Shown piece after piece: positions 6,185 through 7,019 of a DNA stretch of 7,019 bases. Positions within the stretch are counted from its first letter, which is position 1. Each line of letters starts with the position of its first letter. This DNA comes from Rhodospirillales bacterium. Lineage in GTDB: Bacteria; Pseudomonadota; Alphaproteobacteria; Rhodospirillales_A; Casp-alpha2. Location of the stretch: the NCBI GenBank assembly GCA_016763915.1, contig JAESSX010000219.1, positions 1 to 7,019 on the forward strand, read 5' to 3'. Under the pieces are notes generated by a model that was not told the origin of the DNA, did no database searches, and worked only from the letters and a program-made list of their open reading frames with translations. A program made the translations under genes and the position numbers.

Positions 6185-6205
6185 GGGTGGAAGCGCTTCT
6201 CACCC
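6185..6205. repeat. Hairpin with GAAGCGCTTC palindromic centre
   Basis: Arms GGGTGGAA and TTC(T)CACCC can pair with one bulged T and a GCGC loop. No T-run follows on either strand, so it is not a standard terminator. The central 10-bp palindrome with CG in the middle resembles LacI-family operator cores, but this is only a resemblance. Confidence 0.35.
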
Positions 6206-6371
6206 GAGAGCGAACGGACTTATTTTCTTTGAACTTCGCTATAAACGATACTTCCGGCGCTGCGTTTCATCCGGAAGATTTCCGTCCCATTTCTTGTCAC
6301 AGCCTTTTGGACCGAGTGGCAGTATTCTCTTTTTCGGCTCCCACGCATTCGACTGATACAATACCACCCCG

Positions 6372-6620
6372 TCAAAACTTCCTCGCCTGCACCAGATAGG
6401 CGGGGATTTTTTCTTCGCCGAGCGCTATGCAGGCTTCCAGGCGGTGCAGGCCCTCGACCAATACGAAACGGCCTTTGCCCTGGCGCACCTGGATCGGCAC
6501 TTTCTGGCCGTTCTCCAGAATGTCTTCGGCCAGTTCGTTCGCCTTTGCCGGGTCCAGGGTTTTGCGCCGCCTGACCGGCACGTAGATCTCGTCGATGGGA
6601 ATGTCCCGAGGCTTCAGCAT
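6372..6620 (-). CDS. Small ParB/sulfiredoxin-fold domain protein
   Basis: An 82-residue protein made of a single ParB N-terminal-like domain. It has the box-I region ENGQKVPIQVR (36-46) and the box-II-like EGLHRLEA (56-63). ParB proper has GERRxRA and sulfiredoxin has GCHR at this place; this one reads GLHR, without the sulfiredoxin Cys. It has no helix-turn-helix or C-terminal dimer domain, so it is not a chromosome partitioning ParB. Nucleotide binding is possible from the fold, but the function is unknown. I chose ATG 6620 (MLKPRD) because it begins right at the domain. ATG 6653 would add 11 unconserved-looking residues and has GGGAG only 2 nt upstream. The SD at 6620 is weak (GGGAAAAG). 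It follows the M23 gene by 52 bp and is likely co-transcribed. Confidence 0.8.
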   Translation of the reverse strand: MLKPRDIPIDEIYVPVRRRKTLDPAKANELAEDILENGQKVPIQVRQGKGRFVLVEGLHRLEACIALGEEKIPAYLVQARKF

Positions 6621-6672
6621 GTCTTTTCCCGAGCCCCGGCAATAAGGGGGCATTGCTCCCGAAAGACACCCT

Positions 6673-7019
6673 CTACACCCCGCGTAGGTATTTGTGGGGG
6701 TCCTTGGCGATGCGGCCGCGCCGTATTTCGAAATGAAGCTGTGGGCTTTTGACGCTGCCGGTGGAGCCGACGGTGGCGATCTTCTGGCCCTTATCGACCT
6801 TTTGACCGCGCTTGACCAGCACCGTATCGTTGTGGGCATAGGCGCTGACCCAGCCGCCCGCGTGCTTGATCAGCAGAAGGTTGCCGAAGCCGCGAAGCTC
6901 GTTGCCGGCGTAGGCGACGACTCCGTTTTCCGCCGCGACCACGGAGGTGCCGCGGGCGGCGGCGATGTTGATGCCATCATTGCGGAGCCCCTTGGCCTTG
7001 GCGCCGAAGCCGGATATCA
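6673..7019 (-). CDS. NlpD/EnvC-like LytM (M23) domain protein, catalytically degenerate (5' end outside window)
   Basis: The last 114 residues of a LytM-domain protein, with the start beyond the right edge. The frame stays open to 7019, so the Met at 6942 is internal. Recognisable are NDGINIAA, AAENGVVAYAGNELRGFGNLLLIKH, WVSAYAHN, VKRGQKVDKGQKIATVGSTGSV and QLHFEIRRG, the NlpD/EnvC pattern. Active M23 enzymes carry HxGxD for zinc and HxH near the end. Here these read NDGIN (6967-6981) and QLH (6733-6741), so the first zinc His, the Asp and the first His of HxH are all replaced. By analogy with E. coli EnvC and NlpD, it most likely binds or activates cell-wall amidases rather than cutting peptidoglycan. 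N-terminal LysM repeats and a signal or lipobox would be expected upstream, outside the window. Confidence 0.9.
   Translation of the reverse strand, partial: ISGFGAKAKGLRNDGINIAAARGTSVVAAENGVVAYAGNELRGFGNLLLIKHAGGWVSAYAHNDTVLVKRGQKVDKGQKIATVGSTGSVKSPQLHFEIRRGRIAKDPHKYLRGV

Larger units (their letters stand above)
6098..6371. other. Intergenic region upstream of the lipoprotein operon
   Basis: These 274 bp between the ParB-like stop and the lipoprotein start have no credible coding frame, and composition is less GC-rich than the genes. They contain the operon's SD, a near-palindrome (6144-6157), a hairpin (6185-6205), and a 7-bp inverted repeat CTTCCGG/CCGGAAG (6251-6257 and 6271-6277) with a 13-nt loop. 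I see no clear intrinsic terminator for the ParB-like gene and no strong -35/-10 pair. TATGAC (minus strand, near 6130-6135) with TTGTGC 18 bp upstream is a weak candidate. Confidence 0.6.

Noticed and set aside
6220..6669. Minus-strand open frame of 149 codons overlapping the ParB-like gene
   Set aside because: Different frame from the conserved domain, Arg/Gly/Pro-rich, and it runs on into non-coding DNA.
6621..6839. Longer start for the ParB-like protein, reaching into the M23 gene
   Set aside because: The extra N-terminal residues are the out-of-frame reading of the LytM domain and show no conserved features; the domain itself begins at 6620.

Overview
The window looks like a GC-rich alphaproteobacterial chromosome, most likely a Rhodospirillales-type organism. 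This rests on the protein families and their order: a degenerate NlpD-like M23 protein, a small ParB-domain protein, a DUF815 AAA+ ATPase, and yajC-secD. As I recall, several of these are neighbours in that order. No tRNA, rRNA, insertion sequence or CRISPR array is visible. Both ends cut through genes: secD on the left, the M23 gene on the right.

Left block (1-1829, minus strand): yajC and then secD, 27 bp apart, form the start of the Sec translocon accessory operon. A good sigma70-type promoter lies 65-92 bp upstream of yajC. secF would be expected just beyond the left edge.

Intergenic block (1830-2266): 437 bp divergent region. It holds the yajC promoter, a probable dispersed structured repeat (about 1951-2075), a pyrimidine tract, and an AT-rich stretch with three perfect or nested dyads. 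The dyads lead into a consensus TTGACA promoter placed so close to the next ATG that the mRNA should be leaderless.

Centre (2267-3310, plus strand): a DUF815-type AAA+ ATPase carrying an extra N-terminal helix-turn-helix-like segment. A DNA-binding-like domain together with dyads in its own promoter makes autoregulation a reasonable hypothesis. This is the most interesting part of the window.

Right-centre (3341-6097, minus strand, convergent with the ATPase): two lipoprotein genes, an unrecognised one followed by a FlgO-domain one, are coupled at 13 bp with the second SD overlapping the first stop codon. They are followed 68 bp later by an exported protein that joins two canonical EF-hands, a Lys-rich linker and a metal-dependent amidohydrolase-like domain, starting at GTG. 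The three may be one transcript.

Right end (6372-7019, minus strand): the C-terminus of an NlpD/EnvC-like LytM (M23) protein lacking catalytic residues, followed by an 82-residue ParB/sulfiredoxin-fold protein. The 274-bp gap at 6098-6371 holds only dyads and the lipoprotein operon's leader. The middle genes (3341-6097) look like an insertion into an otherwise conserved housekeeping neighbourhood.
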